Source: Nocardioides sp. LHD-245 (GTDB taxonomy: Bacteria; Actinomycetota; Actinomycetes; Propionibacteriales; Nocardioidaceae). Taken from it: a stretch of 64,000 nucleotides of DNA. The position numbers were made by a program, and so were the translations under genes. Below the pieces are notes generated by a model that was not told the DNA's origin, searched no databases, and saw only the letters and a list, made by a program, of their open reading frames with translations. Numbering within the stretch: position 1 is the stretch's first letter; the number at the start of each line of letters is the position of its first letter. The stretch covers positions 417,769-481,768 of the forward strand of contig NZ_JAVFWN010000003.1 in assembly GCF_030929495.1 (NCBI RefSeq), read 5' to 3'. This document shows, piece after piece, positions 1 through 7,790 of the stretch.

Positions 1-773
1 TGCGGATGATCGAGCCCCACGAGATCTACAACCTCGGTGCGCAGAGTCACGTGAAGGTCTCCTTCGAGATGCCGGACCACACGGCGTCGACCAATGCCAT
101 CGGCACCCTGCGACTGCTCGAGGCGGTCCGGGCCGCCGGGTTGGAGTGCCGCTTCTACCAGGCCTCGACCTCGGAGATGTTCGGCCTCACCCCGCCGCCG
201 CAGGACGAGCTCTCGGTCTTCCATCCGCGCTCGCCGTACGGCGCCTCGAAGCTGCAGGCGCACTGGGTGACGGTCAACTACCGCGAGGCCTACAACCTGT
301 TCGCCGTATCGGGGATCCTCTTCAACCACGAGTCGCCGCGGCGTGGCGAGAACTTCGTGACCCGCAAGATCACCAAGGCGGTCGCCGCCATCGAGGCCGG
401 GATCGCCGAGCACGTCGAGCTCGGCAACCTCGAGGCGGTCCGCGATTGGGGGTTCGCGCCCGAGTACGTCGAGGGCATGTGGCGGATGTTGCAGACCGAC
501 GAGCCGGACGACTACGTCCTCGCGACCGGCGTGGGCTACACGGTCCGCGACTTCTGCGAGGCGGCGTTCAGCCACGCCGGCCTCGACTGGGCGGACCACG
601 TCAAGCACAACGACGCCTTCGAGCGTCCCTCCGAGGTCGACGCCCTCATCGGGAACGCGACCAAGGCCAGGGAGGCGCTCGGCTGGACGGCGTCGGTGCG
701 GACACCCGAGCTCGCGCGGATCATGGTCGATTCCGATCGCGAGGACCTGAACCGCCTGCTGCACGGCCGGTGA
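1..773 (+). CDS. gmd: GDP-mannose 4,6-dehydratase, 5' end cut by window edge
   Basis: NADP-dependent enzyme that converts GDP-D-mannose to GDP-4-keto-6-deoxymannose, precursor of GDP-fucose, GDP-rhamnose and related sugars. About 256 of the usual 330-350 residues remain; the Rossmann glycine motif lies left of the window. Visible are the family signature STSEMFG, the catalytic YGASK pair and [14 protein letters not shown], close to the dehydratase consensus. The frame is open from base 3, so the ATG at base 6 is internal. The gene heads a polymer biosynthesis cluster on the same strand. Family assignment is firm; the final sugar made cannot be read from this gene alone. Confidence 0.93.
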   Translation, partial: RMIEPHEIYNLGAQSHVKVSFEMPDHTASTNAIGTLRLLEAVRAAGLECRFYQASTSEMFGLTPPPQDELSVFHPRSPYGASKLQAHWVTVNYREAYNLFAVSGILFNHESPRRGENFVTRKITKAVAAIEAGIAEHVELGNLEAVRDWGFAPEYVEGMWRMLQTDEPDDYVLATGVGYTVRDFCEAAFSHAGLDWADHVKHNDAFERPSEVDALIGNATKAREALGWTASVRTPELARIMVDSDREDLNRLLHGR

Positions 774-850
774 CCGACCCCCACGCCCCGCTCGGCCGGC
801 ACCGTTGGCGGATGCCTCGGAACCTGGGCGGCGCCCGGACGTTGTCAGTC

Positions 851-856
851 TAGGAT
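851..856 (+). promoter_or_regulatory. candidate -10 box (TAGGAT)
   Basis: TAGGAT lies 35 bases before the GTG start of the kinase-methyltransferase gene, leaving a short 5' leader that contains the ribosome binding site AGGAGG (871-876). It suggests that gene has its own promoter downstream of gmd. Confidence 0.45.
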
Positions 857-885
857 TCGCCGGACCCCCCAGGAGGAAGTGGCAC

Positions 886-2175
886 GTGGACATGGCCCCC
901 GCAGAACCCGACGAGGTCGAGAAGTCGACTCCCGCCCAGCACGTCCAGGCGGAGGAGGCGGCGTGGCGCGCCATCGTCGCCGACGTCCTCGGCGACGGGG
1001 CCGAGCTGGTCTCCGTGAGTCGGTACATCACCGACAGCCGGACCTACCGCGCCGGTGCCCGGCTGGCGAAGATCCGCCGGATCGACCCGGCGTGGCCCGC
1101 CGACGCCGGGATGGAGGTCGAGGCCGGGTTCCTGCGCTCGCTGGGGCGCGAGGTCGACTACGTGCGGCGCGACGGCTGGGAGGTCTCGCTGCAGGACGTG
1201 CTGCCCGGCAGCACGTTCAGCAGTCACCTGTTCGACCAGCAGGACACCTCGTTCACGACGAGGGACCGGATGCGCGTGCTGCGCTCGCTGGTCCCCGAGC
1301 TGCGGGCCCTGCACCGGCAGGGCATCTCCCACGGCGACCTGCGCACCGACAACATCCTGGTCGAGGGCGAGGCCGTGCGGCTCGTCGACTTCGACCGGGC
1401 GGCCCGCACCTCCCCACGGCGTGCGGCGCTGCGCGACTGGGTGGGCGTCGGCGGCAGCCCCACGCCGTTCTGGAAGCTCGCGGCGGTCTCCCTCGCACCG
1501 AAGAGCCTGACCGCGGCCCGCCGGGCCCGCTACCAGCTCGTGAAGAACCGGCCCCCGGCCAAGGTCGCCGACGATCCGCGCGACGTCGCGCGGCTGCGCG
1601 ACGCCTGGCATCTCGCCGAGCGGTCCGCGGCCAACGCGCGAGGTCAGGGCCTGGCCTACTACGCGCTGAGCTACCGCGGCCGCCACCTGTCGGGTGAGCG
1701 GGCGTGGCCGCTGCGCTGGGACCCGATCGCCGCCTCGGTCGACTTCACCGGCAAGCGGGTGCTCGAGCTCGGCTGCAACATGGGCCTGCTCTCGAACTTC
1801 GCGAAGATGCACGGCGCCGTCGAGACCCACGGGGTCGACCACGACCCCACGATCGTCGACGCCGCTCGCGCCGTCGCCGACGCCTTCGAGACCGGCTCCA
1901 CCTTCGAGCAGCTCGACCTGATGGGCGAGGAGTCCTGGGAGCAGCGGCTGTCCGGCTACGACCTGGTCACCGCCCTGTCCGTCGTGCACTGGCTGCCGGA
2001 CCGCGACCGGGTGCTGCGCTTCCTCGCCCAGCACGCCGAGCTGCTCTACGAGGGCCACGACGAGCTCCCCGACGAGATCGCGCTGCTCAACTCGCTCGGC
2101 TTCGACCAGGTCGACGTCGTCCTCCGCACGGAGCGGGACCGGCACGTCCTGTACGCGCGGCGCACGGGCGGCTGA
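886..2175 (+). CDS. kinase-methyltransferase fusion, WbdD-like surface polysaccharide modifier
   Basis: Two-domain protein of 429 residues. The N-terminal half (about 40-230) is a eukaryotic-type or lipopolysaccharide-kinase fold, with catalytic loop HGDLRTDN near residue 149 and a VDFD metal-binding motif near 167. The C-terminal part (about 280-429) is a class I SAM-dependent methyltransferase with motif I VLELGCNMG near residue 292. Kinase plus methyltransferase in one chain is the arrangement of WbdD, which caps and terminates polymannose O-antigen in E. coli, although WbdD has the opposite domain order. The GTG at 886 is preferred because AGGAGG sits 9 bases upstream; an ATG two codons later is possible. 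The next gene starts 1 base after the stop. Role in chain capping is inference. Confidence 0.75.
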   Translation: MDMAPAEPDEVEKSTPAQHVQAEEAAWRAIVADVLGDGAELVSVSRYITDSRTYRAGARLAKIRRIDPAWPADAGMEVEAGFLRSLGREVDYVRRDGWEVSLQDVLPGSTFSSHLFDQQDTSFTTRDRMRVLRSLVPELRALHRQGISHGDLRTDNILVEGEAVRLVDFDRAARTSPRRAALRDWVGVGGSPTPFWKLAAVSLAPKSLTAARRARYQLVKNRPPAKVADDPRDVARLRDAWHLAERSAANARGQGLAYYALSYRGRHLSGERAWPLRWDPIAASVDFTGKRVLELGCNMGLLSNFAKMHGAVETHGVDHDPTIVDAARAVADAFETGSTFEQLDLMGEESWEQRLSGYDLVTALSVVHWLPDRDRVLRFLAQHAELLYEGHDELPDEIALLNSLGFDQVDVVLRTERDRHVLYARRTGG

Positions 2176-2176
2176 C

Positions 2177-3268
2177 GTGGCGCTCGCCGTCGCGGCGGCG
2201 CGCAGGGACGCCGAGCCCCTGCGCGTCGTCATGCTGGCCACCGGCCTGACGGGCTATCTCGACGCCAAGTTCCGCGCTCTGGTCGGGCGCGGGGTCGAGC
2301 TGTTCGTCATCACCCAGGCCAAGCGGGACAACGTCGCCTACGAGCGGTTCCCCCTCGAGGACGTCGCCCGCGTGCACGCGTGGCAGGAGCTGCCGAGGGG
2401 GGAGGAGCTGAACCGGCTCGTCGACGACTTCGCGCCGCACGCGATCCTGGTGCACTCCTGGCACATCCCGCCCTACCGCGAGGTGCTCAAGGGCCGCGAC
2501 GGCCGGTGCCTCCGGGTCTGCTGGATGGACAACAACTGGTTGGGCACGCCTCGCCAGTGGGTCGGTCGGGCGACCTCGCGCTGGTTCCTGCGGCCGATGT
2601 TCGACGCCGCCATGGTGCCGTGCGAGAGGACCGAGACCTTCGCCCGTCACCTCGGCTTCGGGCCGGACACGATCCTGCGCGGCAGCCTGTGCGCCGACAC
2701 CGACCTGTACGGCGCCGGCCCGTGGCCCGGCTCGGAGCTGGTGAGCCGGGGCGCCTTCCTGTCCGCGCTGCGGATGGTGCACCACAAGGGCGCCGACGTC
2801 CTCGCCGACGCCTACCGGCGCTACCGCGACACCGTCGACGAGCCCTGGGACCTGCACCTGGCGGGGGTCGGACCGCTGGAGTCGGAGTTCGCGGGCGTGC
2901 CCGGTGTGGTCCGGCACGGCTTCGTGCAGCCGCGCGACCTGGCCGGCCTGTTCCACCGCAGCAGCGCCTACGTGAACCCGTCCCTGGCCGAGCCGTACGG
3001 CGTCGTCCTCCACGAGGCGGCCGCGGCGGGGCTGCCGGTGATCACCTCCGACATGGTCGGCGCCGCGCCGACGATGGTCCAGGACGGGGTCAACGGCTTC
3101 CTCTACGCGACCGGGGACGCCGCGGCGCTCGCGGACCGGATGGCCCGCACCAGCACCGCCGGGGCCGCTCGGCTCGAGGAGATGTCGGCGGTCAGCAAGG
3201 CGCTGTCGATGCGACTCTCGCCGGCCTCCTGGGCCCGCAACGTGGAAGAGTTCCTCCGCACCTGCTGA
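2177..3268 (+). CDS. family 4 (GT-B) glycosyltransferase
   Basis: Cytoplasmic retaining glycosyltransferase of 363 residues, probably adding one sugar of the surface polymer repeat from a nucleotide-sugar donor. The C-terminal half carries the GT4 signature [19 protein letters not shown], whose two glutamates (around residues 272-280) bind the donor, and a HGFVQPRDLAGLF segment typical of the second Rossmann domain. It starts with GTG 1 base after the preceding stop, so the two genes are probably co-transcribed and translationally coupled. Acceptor and donor are unknown. Confidence 0.85.
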   Translation: MALAVAAARRDAEPLRVVMLATGLTGYLDAKFRALVGRGVELFVITQAKRDNVAYERFPLEDVARVHAWQELPRGEELNRLVDDFAPHAILVHSWHIPPYREVLKGRDGRCLRVCWMDNNWLGTPRQWVGRATSRWFLRPMFDAAMVPCERTETFARHLGFGPDTILRGSLCADTDLYGAGPWPGSELVSRGAFLSALRMVHHKGADVLADAYRRYRDTVDEPWDLHLAGVGPLESEFAGVPGVVRHGFVQPRDLAGLFHRSSAYVNPSLAEPYGVVLHEAAAAGLPVITSDMVGAAPTMVQDGVNGFLYATGDAAALADRMARTSTAGAARLEEMSAVSKALSMRLSPASWARNVEEFLRTC

Positions 3269-3301
3269 GCCCGGACCGTGCCCGGACCGTGCCCGGACCG
3301 T
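3269..3301. repeat. three tandem 11-bp repeats at convergent gene ends
   Basis: GCCCGGACCGT occurs three times head to tail immediately after the glycosyltransferase stop codon and just before the end of the convergent FkbM gene. No function is evident; it looks like recent slippage duplication. Confidence 0.85.
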
Positions 3302-3312
3302 GGCCCGCCGGG

Positions 3313-4038
3313 TCAGGACTCCCGGAAGAAGACGCCGTCGGCCTGGAGCACCGCGCCCGACGCCGCCGCGAAGCCGGGCTCCAGGCCGGTCAGGACGAAG
3401 CCGGCGTCGTACATCCTGCTGATCGCCTCGTCGACGAGCATGCCGCCCTCGTAGGTCGTCGTGAACGACAGCTCCAGCTGGACGCCGACGCACTGCGTCA
3501 GGGTCCGGGCGGCGCCGTCGAGCACCTGGCGCTCGAAGCCCTGGGTGTCCACCTTCAGGAAGATCCGCTCCCCGCGGACGGGGAGCTCCTCGAGGAGGTC
3601 GTCGAGGCGGCTCACGCGCACCGTCTCCGTGCCGACGTAGCCGACGTGGGGTGCGGCTGCGGCGTGCCGCTCGCCCATCGGCAGGAACGAGCTGCTGTCG
3701 CTGTTGGACGCGACGTGGATGTCGGCGGTGCCGTTCTCGGCGCCGAGTCCGACCTGCACGGTGTGCCAGTGCGGGTCCGCGGCGGCGGTGGCCGAGAGGA
3801 CGGCGTACGGCGCGCTCATCGGCTCGCAGGACACGATCGGTCCGCGGTAGCCGAAGTGGCGCAGCTCGGTGCCGTAGGTGCCCTTCGCGGCGCCGACGTC
3901 GAACACCAGGTCCACGTCGCGGGCGACGAGCTGGGTCTGCAGGCGCACCGCCGGGTGGCGGCGGACGACGAACCCGCGGTCCGCGACGACCTGGATCGCC
4001 GAGCGCAGGGCGCGCGAGGTGAGCTGCCTTCGGTCCAT
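3313..4038 (-). CDS. FkbM family methyltransferase
   Basis: SAM-dependent O-methyltransferase of 241 residues. Motif I is VFDVGAAKGTYG, followed by SCEPM (acidic loop for SAM ribose) and the FkbM-typical KVDTQGFE, where the protein reads FLKVDTQGFERQVLDGA. FkbM enzymes in polysaccharide clusters usually methylate sugar hydroxyls. The ATG at 4038 is chosen because a -10 box TACGGT ends 8 bases upstream, the leaderless arrangement common here; longer open frame upstream would run through that promoter. It is divergent from the next glycosyltransferase and convergent with the previous one. Confidence 0.87.
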   Translation of the reverse strand: MDRRQLTSRALRSAIQVVADRGFVVRRHPAVRLQTQLVARDVDLVFDVGAAKGTYGTELRHFGYRGPIVSCEPMSAPYAVLSATAAADPHWHTVQVGLGAENGTADIHVASNSDSSSFLPMGERHAAAAPHVGYVGTETVRVSRLDDLLEELPVRGERIFLKVDTQGFERQVLDGAARTLTQCVGVQLELSFTTTYEGGMLVDEAISRMYDAGFVLTGLEPGFAAASGAVLQADGVFFRES

Positions 4039-4046
4039 GGGTGCAC

Positions 4047-4052
4047 ACCGTA
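4047..4052 (-). promoter_or_regulatory. leaderless-type -10 box of the FkbM gene
   Basis: TACGGT on the minus strand, 8 bases before the ATG at 4038, so transcription should begin at or next to the start codon. Confidence 0.55.
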
Positions 4053-4104
4053 GCGGTGCTCCGCGGTCCGGCGTGAGGCTCGGCCGGGAACCCCGGATCC
4101 AGGC

Positions 4105-4110
4105 TATGCT
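4105..4110 (+). promoter_or_regulatory. candidate -10 box (TATGCT) of glycosyltransferase operon
   Basis: TATGCT on the plus strand lies about 44 bases before the ATG at 4154, giving a leader that contains the purine-rich ribosome site GGAGAGG (4143-4149). It faces away from the FkbM promoter in a 115-base divergent intergenic region. Confidence 0.5.
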
Positions 4111-4153
4111 GCGGCCCTTCCTGGATCGCGACCGTGGGGTGTGGAGAGGTGTG

Positions 4154-5308
4154 ATGACGACCGTTCTCGTCGAGCCGAGTCCGGTCGGGCACCGGTTCCA
4201 GGCCGTCGCCCATGTCGCCCGGCTCGCGCTGCGCAGCGGGGAGGTCGTCCTGCTCACCTCCCGCGGAGCGACCGGGCACGAGGCGTTCGGCGACTACCTG
4301 GGCGATGTCGACGTGCGTGTCGAGGAGGTCTTCGACGGCGTCCTGCCGCCGACCCGGGTCATGGCCGCCGCGGCCGCCGCGGTGTGCCGGCGCACGCCGT
4401 CCGCGCCGGGGGAGCGCCACACCATCGTGGTGATGGACGCCGACCAGGCGCTCAAGCGCTGGTGGCTCGACGCACCCCGCGTCCTGCGCGGCATCGAGCC
4501 TCGCCCACGCGTCGTGTTCATGCTGACCCGCTACCCGGCCAAGCTCGGCCTGGGCGACCTGACCGGCTGGAAGCTGCGGGTCCCGAAGGCGACGCTGGCC
4601 GTCGCGGCGATGACGACCCGCACCCTGGACCGCACGGCGGGCTTCGCCGGTCGCGACGACCTGACTCCCGGCTGGATCGTCAAGCGCACCCGCGACCCGG
4701 ACCTGTGCGACGCGCACTCCCGCGACCGGGCCCGGCACCGTGCCGAGCTCGAGCTGCCGGCCGGGCGCCGGATCGCCGGCATCTTCGGCGTGGTCAACGA
4801 GCGCAAGAACGCCCGGCTGGTCTGGGAGGCGATGGGGGAGGCCGGCCTCGACGCGGACCTGCTGCTCGCCGGGCCGATCGCGCCCGAGGTGCTGGCGTGG
4901 GCCGAGGCGCTGCCTCCCCAGGAGCGGGGCCGGGTGATCGTGCGCGACGGCTTCCTGGCCGGCGACGTGCTCGACCGGCTCGTCGCGTCGGTCGACGTGG
5001 CGCCGATCATCCTGACCAACAACGGACCGTCCGGGATCATGGGCAAGGCGCTGGCCGCCGAGGTGCCGGTCGTCACGGCCGGATCGCGGGTGCGGGCGCG
5101 CGAGCTCGTCGCGACCGACGCCGGCGAGGTCGCCGAGCTCGACAGGGCCAGCATCGGTGCCGCGATCGCCCGGGTGTTCGCCTACCCCCCCGATCGGCGA
5201 CGGACCACCACGATCCCGCCCGCGACCGCAGAGGAATTCGCGGAGAACCTGTTGGGCGTCGACTCGTTGGGACGGGTACGCCGTCCTCGGTCGCGCCAGC
5301 GCGCCTGA
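4154..5308 (+). CDS. glycosyltransferase (GT-B fold, GT4-like)
   Basis: Predicted cytoplasmic glycosyltransferase of 384 residues. The second half has the features of a GT-B donor-binding domain: GRRIAGIFGVVNERKN, then AGPIAPEVL, a DVAPIILTNNGPSGIMGKALAAEVPVV-like region in which NNGPSGIMGKALA takes the place of the usual EGFG..E signature. The N-terminal domain is less conserved. ATG 4154 follows GGAGAGG. It is followed after 39 bases by a methyltransferase on the same strand, so both probably act on the same polymer. Donor and linkage cannot be predicted; membership in GT4 rather than another GT-B family is moderately sure. Confidence 0.75.
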   Translation: MTTVLVEPSPVGHRFQAVAHVARLALRSGEVVLLTSRGATGHEAFGDYLGDVDVRVEEVFDGVLPPTRVMAAAAAAVCRRTPSAPGERHTIVVMDADQALKRWWLDAPRVLRGIEPRPRVVFMLTRYPAKLGLGDLTGWKLRVPKATLAVAAMTTRTLDRTAGFAGRDDLTPGWIVKRTRDPDLCDAHSRDRARHRAELELPAGRRIAGIFGVVNERKNARLVWEAMGEAGLDADLLLAGPIAPEVLAWAEALPPQERGRVIVRDGFLAGDVLDRLVASVDVAPIILTNNGPSGIMGKALAAEVPVVTAGSRVRARELVATDAGEVAELDRASIGAAIARVFAYPPDRRRTTTIPPATAEEFAENLLGVDSLGRVRRPRSRQRA

Positions 5309-5347
5309 CCGAGCAGCGGCCCCCACGATCCCAGGAGGCGTTCCCCC

Positions 5348-6019
5348 ATGAGGCTTCACCCGTCCGAGCACCCGCGGCTCTACGCGGCGGCCCGCGCGGC
5401 GGCGCACGCCGTCAACACCCCGATCGCCAAGCGCCGGATGGCGAGCGCCGCGGCGGCGGCACCGCGCCCGATCAGGCTCGAGATCGGCGGCCTCTCCGAC
5501 CGGCCCGGCTGGCTGGTCGTCAACGTCAACGCACGCACCCGCAACTATCTCGATGCCACCGAGCGCTGGCCCTTCGAGGACGGGGCTCTCGACGTCGTCT
5601 ACGCCGACAACATGATCGAGCACGTGCCACTCGAGGCCGGCCGCCGGATGTTCGCCGAGGCCCATCGCTGTCTGCGTCCCGGCGGAGTGATCCGCCTGGT
5701 CACGCCCGACCTCGGCAAGCACGTCGAGCTGTACCTCGCCGGCAGCCGCTCGGTCGACGACGAGGTCGGCGGCTTCTACCGCTCGCTCGGTCTGACCGTC
5801 GAGCACCCGACCGACCTGGTGCGGGTGCCGATCGCGTCCTTCGGCCACCACACCGGCTATCTCTACGACGTCGCATCGCTCTGCGCCGAGCTGACCAAGG
5901 CGGGCTTCACCGACGCCCGGGAGTGGTCGCTGTCCGACAGCCAGCACGAGGCGCTGCGCGGGCTCGACAAGCGCACGGGCGAGGGCGGGGCGCAGATGGC
6001 GATCGAGGCGGTCCGGTGA
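5348..6019 (+). CDS. class I SAM-dependent methyltransferase
   Basis: Protein of 223 residues in the Methyltransf_11/ubiE-like group. It has the post-motif core YADNMIEHVP followed by RMFAEAHRCLRPGGVIRLVTPDL, the classic motif III region. The glycine-rich motif I is weak: IRLEIGGL near residue 45 replaces the usual D/E-x-G-x-G-x-G, as seen in many polysaccharide-cluster methyltransferases. A strong AGGAGG (5333-5338) sits 9 bases upstream of the ATG. Its stop overlaps the GTG start of the following acetyltransferase, indicating one operon. Likely methylates a sugar; substrate unknown. Confidence 0.8.
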   Translation: MRLHPSEHPRLYAAARAAAHAVNTPIAKRRMASAAAAAPRPIRLEIGGLSDRPGWLVVNVNARTRNYLDATERWPFEDGALDVVYADNMIEHVPLEAGRRMFAEAHRCLRPGGVIRLVTPDLGKHVELYLAGSRSVDDEVGGFYRSLGLTVEHPTDLVRVPIASFGHHTGYLYDVASLCAELTKAGFTDAREWSLSDSQHEALRGLDKRTGEGGAQMAIEAVR

Positions 6020-6624
6020 GCGAGCCCGTGGACGGCCTCACCACCTCGGCGGGCCTGGGCTTCCGCGACCTCGTCTTCTCCGACCTGCTGCGCTACCGGC
6101 CCGACGTCCGGCCGTCGTGGCCGGCGGTCGCGATGAAGGCGGTGTCCAACCCGGGCCTGGTCGCGTCGGTCATCCTGCGGGCCCAGCAGATCGCCGTACG
6201 CCGGGGCCGGACCCGGCTGGCGTTCCTGCTCCGCTCGATCGGGATGGTGCTGGTGAGCGCCGACTTCGTGCCGGGCATGGACGTCGGCCCCGGGCTGCTG
6301 ATGCCGCACCCCAACGGGGTCGTCATCGGCAACGGCCTGCGGGTCGGGGCGAATGTGACCTTCGGCGGTGGCGTCACGGCTGGCGTGAAGCAGCCGGACA
6401 CACCGCCGGAGGAGGACGGTTTCCCGACGGTGTGCGACGGGGCGATCGTGCTCGCGCACGCCGTCCTGGTCGGCAAGGTGACCGTGGGGCGCTACGCCCA
6501 GATCGGCGCCAACTCGGTCCTGCTCTCCGACGCTCCGGAGCGGGCCGTGATGTTCGGCGTCCCCGCCCGCAAGGTCGCCGTCCGCGACGCCGTCATCCCC
6601 GGGACCTACGAGCGGATCGAGTAG
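6016..6624 (+). CDS. serine acetyltransferase-like left-handed beta-helix acyltransferase
   Basis: Acetyl-CoA-dependent acyltransferase of 202 residues with hexapeptide repeats forming a left-handed beta-helix. The core from about residue 90 reads GPGLLMPHPNGVVIGNGLRVGANV, then GAIVLAHAVLVGKVTVG and IGANSVLLSDAPERAVMFGVPARKV, which is the CysE/sugar O-acetyltransferase pattern with a catalytic-type histidine in the MPHPNG loop. The GTG start overlaps the stop of the methyltransferase (GTGA). In this cluster O-acetylation of the polysaccharide is more likely than cysteine synthesis, but this is inference. Confidence 0.8.
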   Translation: MSEPVDGLTTSAGLGFRDLVFSDLLRYRPDVRPSWPAVAMKAVSNPGLVASVILRAQQIAVRRGRTRLAFLLRSIGMVLVSADFVPGMDVGPGLLMPHPNGVVIGNGLRVGANVTFGGGVTAGVKQPDTPPEEDGFPTVCDGAIVLAHAVLVGKVTVGRYAQIGANSVLLSDAPERAVMFGVPARKVAVRDAVIPGTYERIE

Positions 6625-6696
6625 CCGGCCCAGGTCGGCCGCATGGTCAGCACGGCCGGCAGCGTGGCGCACGGCCGCGAAGCGGCACGGCGTGAA

Positions 6697-6728
6697 GCCC
6701 GCGGGGCGAGCGAAGCGAGGCCCCGGGC
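6697..6728. terminator. possible terminator hairpin between convergent genes
   Basis: GCCCGCGGGGC and GCCCCGGGC face each other around a short GAGCGAAGCGAG spacer in the 141-base gap between two convergent genes. There is no T-tract and the arms are not perfect. Confidence 0.35.
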
Positions 6729-6765
6729 GGCGAGCGCCGTCTGCGACACGCTCGGCCCCAACAAG

Positions 6766-7446
6766 TCAGCCCCGGCAGATCTCGCAGGAGGGCGGACCGA
6801 GGTCCGGATCGTGCGCGGCGACGAACTCCTCCACCCGCGGCGAGTGGATGATGCCCTTGTGGGCGGCGACCTTGTCGACGTCCCAGTCCCACCACCTGAT
6901 CCGTAGCAGTGCCTCACGGACCGGCTGCTCGAAGCGGTACTTGATGTGCTTGGCGGGGTTGCCGCCGACGATCTCGTAGGGCTCGACGTCGCGCACCACC
7001 ACGGCCCGGGTCGCCACGATCGCGCCGTCGCCGATGGTGACGCCGGAGGAGATGAGCGCCTCGTAGGCGACGAATGCGTCGTGCCCGACGGTGATCGGTC
7101 CCTTGTTGTGGACGGCGTCGGGAGCCTGGACCCATTCGCCGTCCTCGACGTGGGCGTGGACGGTCGTGACCCAGTCGGCGTGGTGCAGGCCCCCGGGCAT
7201 GAAGATCGCCGTCGGATTGACCCCGGCGTAGCTCTTCACGTGCACGGGCTGGCCGTCGTTCTCGACGGTCTCGACGATCTTCATCCACGGGTAGGACGGG
7301 TACTCGAAGGTGAGCAGCCGCTCGTCGAGCTCGTCGAAGTGACGCAGCTGGGGGCCGTCCACCCAGCGCCGGACGCTTCGCTTGAGCCGGGCGGCGATCT
7401 TCTCGCGGGCGGTCCTGGGAGCAGGGACGCGCATGTCGGCGGTCAT
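6766..7446 (-). CDS. CatB/Vat-type O-acetyltransferase
   Basis: Xenobiotic-acetyltransferase-family hexapeptide enzyme of 226 residues. A long N-terminal arm with MPGGLHHADWVTTVH precedes the beta-helix (GPITVGHDAFVAYEALISSG, VTIGDGAIVATRAVVVRDV), and the family's hallmark EIVGGNPAKHIKYRF occurs near residue 165 before a C-terminal helix. Members attached to polysaccharide clusters acetylate sugars or lipids rather than antibiotics. ATG 7446 has a leaderless-type -10 box 8 bases upstream. It is divergent from the acyl carrier protein gene. Donor could be acetyl-CoA or an acyl-ACP from the neighbouring cassette. Confidence 0.82.
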   Translation of the reverse strand: MTADMRVPAPRTAREKIAARLKRSVRRWVDGPQLRHFDELDERLLTFEYPSYPWMKIVETVENDGQPVHVKSYAGVNPTAIFMPGGLHHADWVTTVHAHVEDGEWVQAPDAVHNKGPITVGHDAFVAYEALISSGVTIGDGAIVATRAVVVRDVEPYEIVGGNPAKHIKYRFEQPVREALLRIRWWDWDVDKVAAHKGIIHSPRVEEFVAAHDPDLGPPSCEICRG

Positions 7447-7454
7447 GGGAGAGC

Positions 7455-7460
7455 AGGCTA
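7455..7460 (-). promoter_or_regulatory. leaderless-type -10 box of the CatB-like gene
   Basis: TAGCCT on the minus strand, 8 bases before the ATG at 7446. Confidence 0.5.
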
Positions 7461-7496
7461 CCGGTGGAACGGCGCTCGTGAGGGCCGAGTTGCGGC

Positions 7497-7502
7497 TATG
7501 GT
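7497..7502 (+). promoter_or_regulatory. candidate -10 box of ACP-ligase-reductase operon
   Basis: TATGGT 39 bases before the acyl carrier protein ATG; the leader contains ribosome site GAGGAG (7527-7532) at a spacing of 9. Confidence 0.5.
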
Positions 7503-7541
7503 TGGCCCGCCATTTCCGGGCGATACGAGGAGCAGGCTGGC

Positions 7542-7772
7542 ATGCAGGATCGGGTCGAGCAGATCGTTCGAGAGTTCGTCGCGCGGGTCAAGCCCGAGGC
7601 CGGTGAGGTCGCCGTCGAGACGCCGCTGTACGCCGACGGCGTGGGCCTGGACTCGCTGGAGGCCGCCGAGCTCTCGGCGGTCCTCGAGGACGAGTTCGGC
7701 ACGGACCCCTTCCAGGGCGAGACGATGCCCGAGACGCTGAGCGACATCGTCTCGTTCTACGCGACCGCCTGA
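7542..7772 (+). CDS. acyl carrier protein
   Basis: Small acidic carrier protein of 76 residues. The phosphopantetheine attachment site is the serine of GLDSLEAAEL near residue 35, in the usual DSLE context, followed by the acidic recognition helix EDEFGTDPF. It carries acyl groups as thioesters. The ligase and the 3-oxoacyl-type reductase directly downstream suggest a dedicated cassette that loads and reduces one acyl group, separate from primary fatty acid synthesis. Strong ribosome site GAGGAG. Function as carrier is firm; the cargo is unknown. Confidence 0.88.
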   Translation: MQDRVEQIVREFVARVKPEAGEVAVETPLYADGVGLDSLEAAELSAVLEDEFGTDPFQGETMPETLSDIVSFYATA

Positions 7773-7790
7773 GTCGGACCCGGAGCCCGC

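Noticed and set aside
5788..5798. Exact CGGTCTGACCG palindrome
   Set aside because: Lies inside the methyltransferase coding region, where it encodes conserved-looking residues, far from the microcompartment genes; treated as chance.
2087..5947. Very long open frame on the minus strand
   Set aside because: It runs antisense to five well-supported genes and has low-complexity composition; such frames are by-products of high GC content.
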